Assembly (NCBI GenBank): GCA_937899305.1
Contig: CALDJV010001150.1
Location: 1 to 7,276, forward strand
Reading direction: 5' to 3'
Source: an uncultured Cytophagaceae bacterium
GTDB lineage: Bacteria; Bacteroidota; Bacteroidia; Cytophagales; Microscillaceae
Length of the DNA: 7,276 bases
Shown: positions 6,335-7,276 of the stretch, in pieces
Layout of the letters: each line of letters begins with the position of its first letter
Numbering within the stretch: position 1 is the first letter of the stretch
The notes under the pieces: generated by a model
What the model was told of the DNA's origin: nothing
The model's database searches: none
The model's input: only the letters and a program-made list of their open reading frames with translations
Position numbers and translations under genes: made by a program

Positions 6335-6709
6335 TTAAGAACCAAACAAGTTTTTCCAAGGGATTACGAAGGGCAGTACCAATACCCATATTACAAAAAA
6401 AGCCGCCATTGATTTGGGATAAGGCTCGCCCCTTAGCGAAGCAGGCAATGCAGCAAACAAAAGCCAGGAAGCCTTGTATATAAGTTGAAATAGCAAGACC
6501 AAACTCATGTTTTTTGGAAAAAACAAACCAAGCAATGACAAAATAAAGATGGCGCCCCACAAAGCCCCCACCAGACGGATGGCTTCCGAATAAGCAAATT
6601 GATTGGTGAAGACGGTAGCTTGGGCGGTCTTGGGGGCAAATAGACTGGTAATAGAAATCCAACCTGCTACCAATACATTGGCAAAATAGATGAGTTTTAG
6701 AGCGATCAT
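6335..6709 (-). CDS. Small four-helix integral membrane protein
   Basis: The 124-residue product has four hydrophobic segments at about residues 4-25, 44-63, 69-90 and 101-117, so it should lie in the inner membrane. Recognisable features are a polar loop after helix 1 (SLFAPKTAQATVFTNQ), the SEAIRLVGALWG segment entering helix 2, YKASWLL in helix 3, the short EPYPKSMA loop, and an LPFVIPWKNLFG end. I do not recognise a named family; the pattern is like small DoxX- or DUF-type four-helix proteins. The reading frame is open further upstream to 6907, but that part overlaps the preceding gene and lacks the membrane pattern. The ATG at 6709 is preferred because it begins directly at helix 1 and leaves a 31-bp spacer. 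It is the second gene of a minus-strand pair with the secreted protein upstream. No clear terminator follows within 300 bp. Confidence 0.78.
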   Translation of the reverse strand: MIALKLIYFANVLVAGWISITSLFAPKTAQATVFTNQFAYSEAIRLVGALWGAIFILSLLGLFFPKNMSLVLLFQLIYKASWLLFAALPASLRGEPYPKSMAAFFVIWVLVLPFVIPWKNLFGS

Positions 6710-6740
6710 ATGATGATTTAAATGAAGGTAGTTTGATTTT

Positions 6741-7205
6741 TTAAAAAGTACGTCCCAATCCACTCTTGATAATGGGCAAGACAAAATTACGATCTGCATT
6801 GAGGGTAGGACCAATGCCCAATCGAGTATCCCAAATCCAGGCTTTTTGCCCACCAAATCGCCAGGCAAAACCACCACCAGCATAGGGAAGTAAGGTGAGC
6901 CGCTCATCTTCTCGCAATTGACTGTTTTGGACCCAAGCCATTCCCGTAAACAGATACCCCCCTTGCATGCGCTGCCGAGGATACCACTTTAGATTCACCC
7001 CGTGGGTATCACGAAAATTGCTCTCCAACTGAACCGTAAGGCGGCCCACTGTGCGGGTTTCTAGGGTGAGCAAAGGAGTAAAGGGAACCATTAAAAAGCT
7101 GATGCGAAGATTTACGTTGGGCTGTAGAGGCCTGTCTTGAGCTTGGCCGACTTGCTTGAAGCCCAGAACCAAACTCAGCATAAAAATATATTTGATCTTA
7201 TTCAT
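6741..7205 (-). CDS. Secreted protein, probable outer-membrane beta-barrel
   Basis: The 154-residue product has a signal peptide (MNKIKYIFMLSLVLGF, probable cut near GQAQ-D at residues 20-24). The mature part is rich in alternating hydrophobic and polar residues: NLRISFLMVPFTPLL (32-46), RLTVQLESNF (55-64), GVNLKWYP (69-76), GYLFTGMAWV (83-92), LTLLPYAGGGFAWRF (103-117) and AWIWDTRLGIGP (122-133). It ends in Phe (SGLGRTF), typical of proteins inserted in the outer membrane. The PYAGGGFAWRF and RLGIGPTLN segments resemble the last strands of small outer-membrane barrels of Bacteroidota (DUF3575-like style), but I cannot name a family. At about 130 mature residues it would make roughly eight strands. 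It is the first gene of a minus-strand unit, with the membrane protein 31 bp downstream. Of the upstream spacer only 71 bp is in the window, and no promoter was recognised there. Confidence 0.83.
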   Translation of the reverse strand: MNKIKYIFMLSLVLGFKQVGQAQDRPLQPNVNLRISFLMVPFTPLLTLETRTVGRLTVQLESNFRDTHGVNLKWYPRQRMQGGYLFTGMAWVQNSQLREDERLTLLPYAGGGFAWRFGGQKAWIWDTRLGIGPTLNADRNFVLPIIKSGLGRTF

Positions 7206-7276
7206 AAGTGCTTGAAAACGTTACTTAGTAAAACGGAAAAAATAAAGTAATCCAAATTTGGTGTAATATCTGGTTG

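Noticed and set aside
6246..6662. 138-codon minus-strand open frame overlapping the four-helix membrane protein
   Set aside because: It is a frame-shifted shadow. The alternative frame gives a clean four-helix protein with a sensible start and spacing, while this one starts inside that gene and has an erratic composition.
7252..7261. Palindrome CCAAATTTGG upstream of the secreted-barrel gene
   Set aside because: A single 10-bp AT-rich palindrome near the window end could be an operator but also arises by chance; nothing else supports it.

Overview
The window looks like chromosomal DNA of a Bacteroidota bacterium, probably a marine Cytophagales of the Microscilla type. The evidence is AT-rich spacers, no Shine-Dalgarno sequences before the starts, secreted proteins whose signal peptides end in A-Q, a family of glycine-rich surface repeats common in this phylum, and promoter-like pairs of the TTTG / TAnnTTTG kind. 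The genus is an inference from style, not a demonstrated match.

Left part (1-2170): a stand-alone CheY-like receiver (210-602, +) is followed by a secreted glycine-rich protein (755-2017, +) built from about 16 short repeats of mostly 16 residues, ending in longer repeats like those of the LA_2272 surface-repeat family. A convergent intergenic region (2018-2170) holds a 26-nt direct repeat, a small hairpin and a perfect 18-bp stem-loop that should stop transcription from both sides.

Middle part (2171-5841): a secreted M1-family zinc aminopeptidase (2171-4129, -) is separated by a 447-bp spacer from a divergent pair on the + strand. The pair is a DHH/DHHA1 phosphoesterase of the NrnB-like type (4577-5377) and, 32 bp behind it, an unrecognised 143-residue protein with a C-terminal His/Cys cluster (5410-5841). 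A good Bacteroidota-type promoter candidate lies about 60 bp upstream of the phosphoesterase.

Right part (5842-7276): about 490 bp without a protein gene contains a dense chain of about nine small hairpins (5952-6196). On the minus strand this chain is bracketed by a promoter-like pair (6231-6261) and a canonical intrinsic terminator (5892-5922), which together would define an RNA of roughly 330 nt. Two of the hairpins have mutually complementary cores. This is the least explained and most interesting part of the window. Beyond it lies a minus-strand two-gene unit: a secreted probable outer-membrane beta-barrel protein (6741-7205) followed 31 bp later by a small four-helix membrane protein (6335-6709). 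No mobile-element gene, tRNA, rRNA or CRISPR array is visible.
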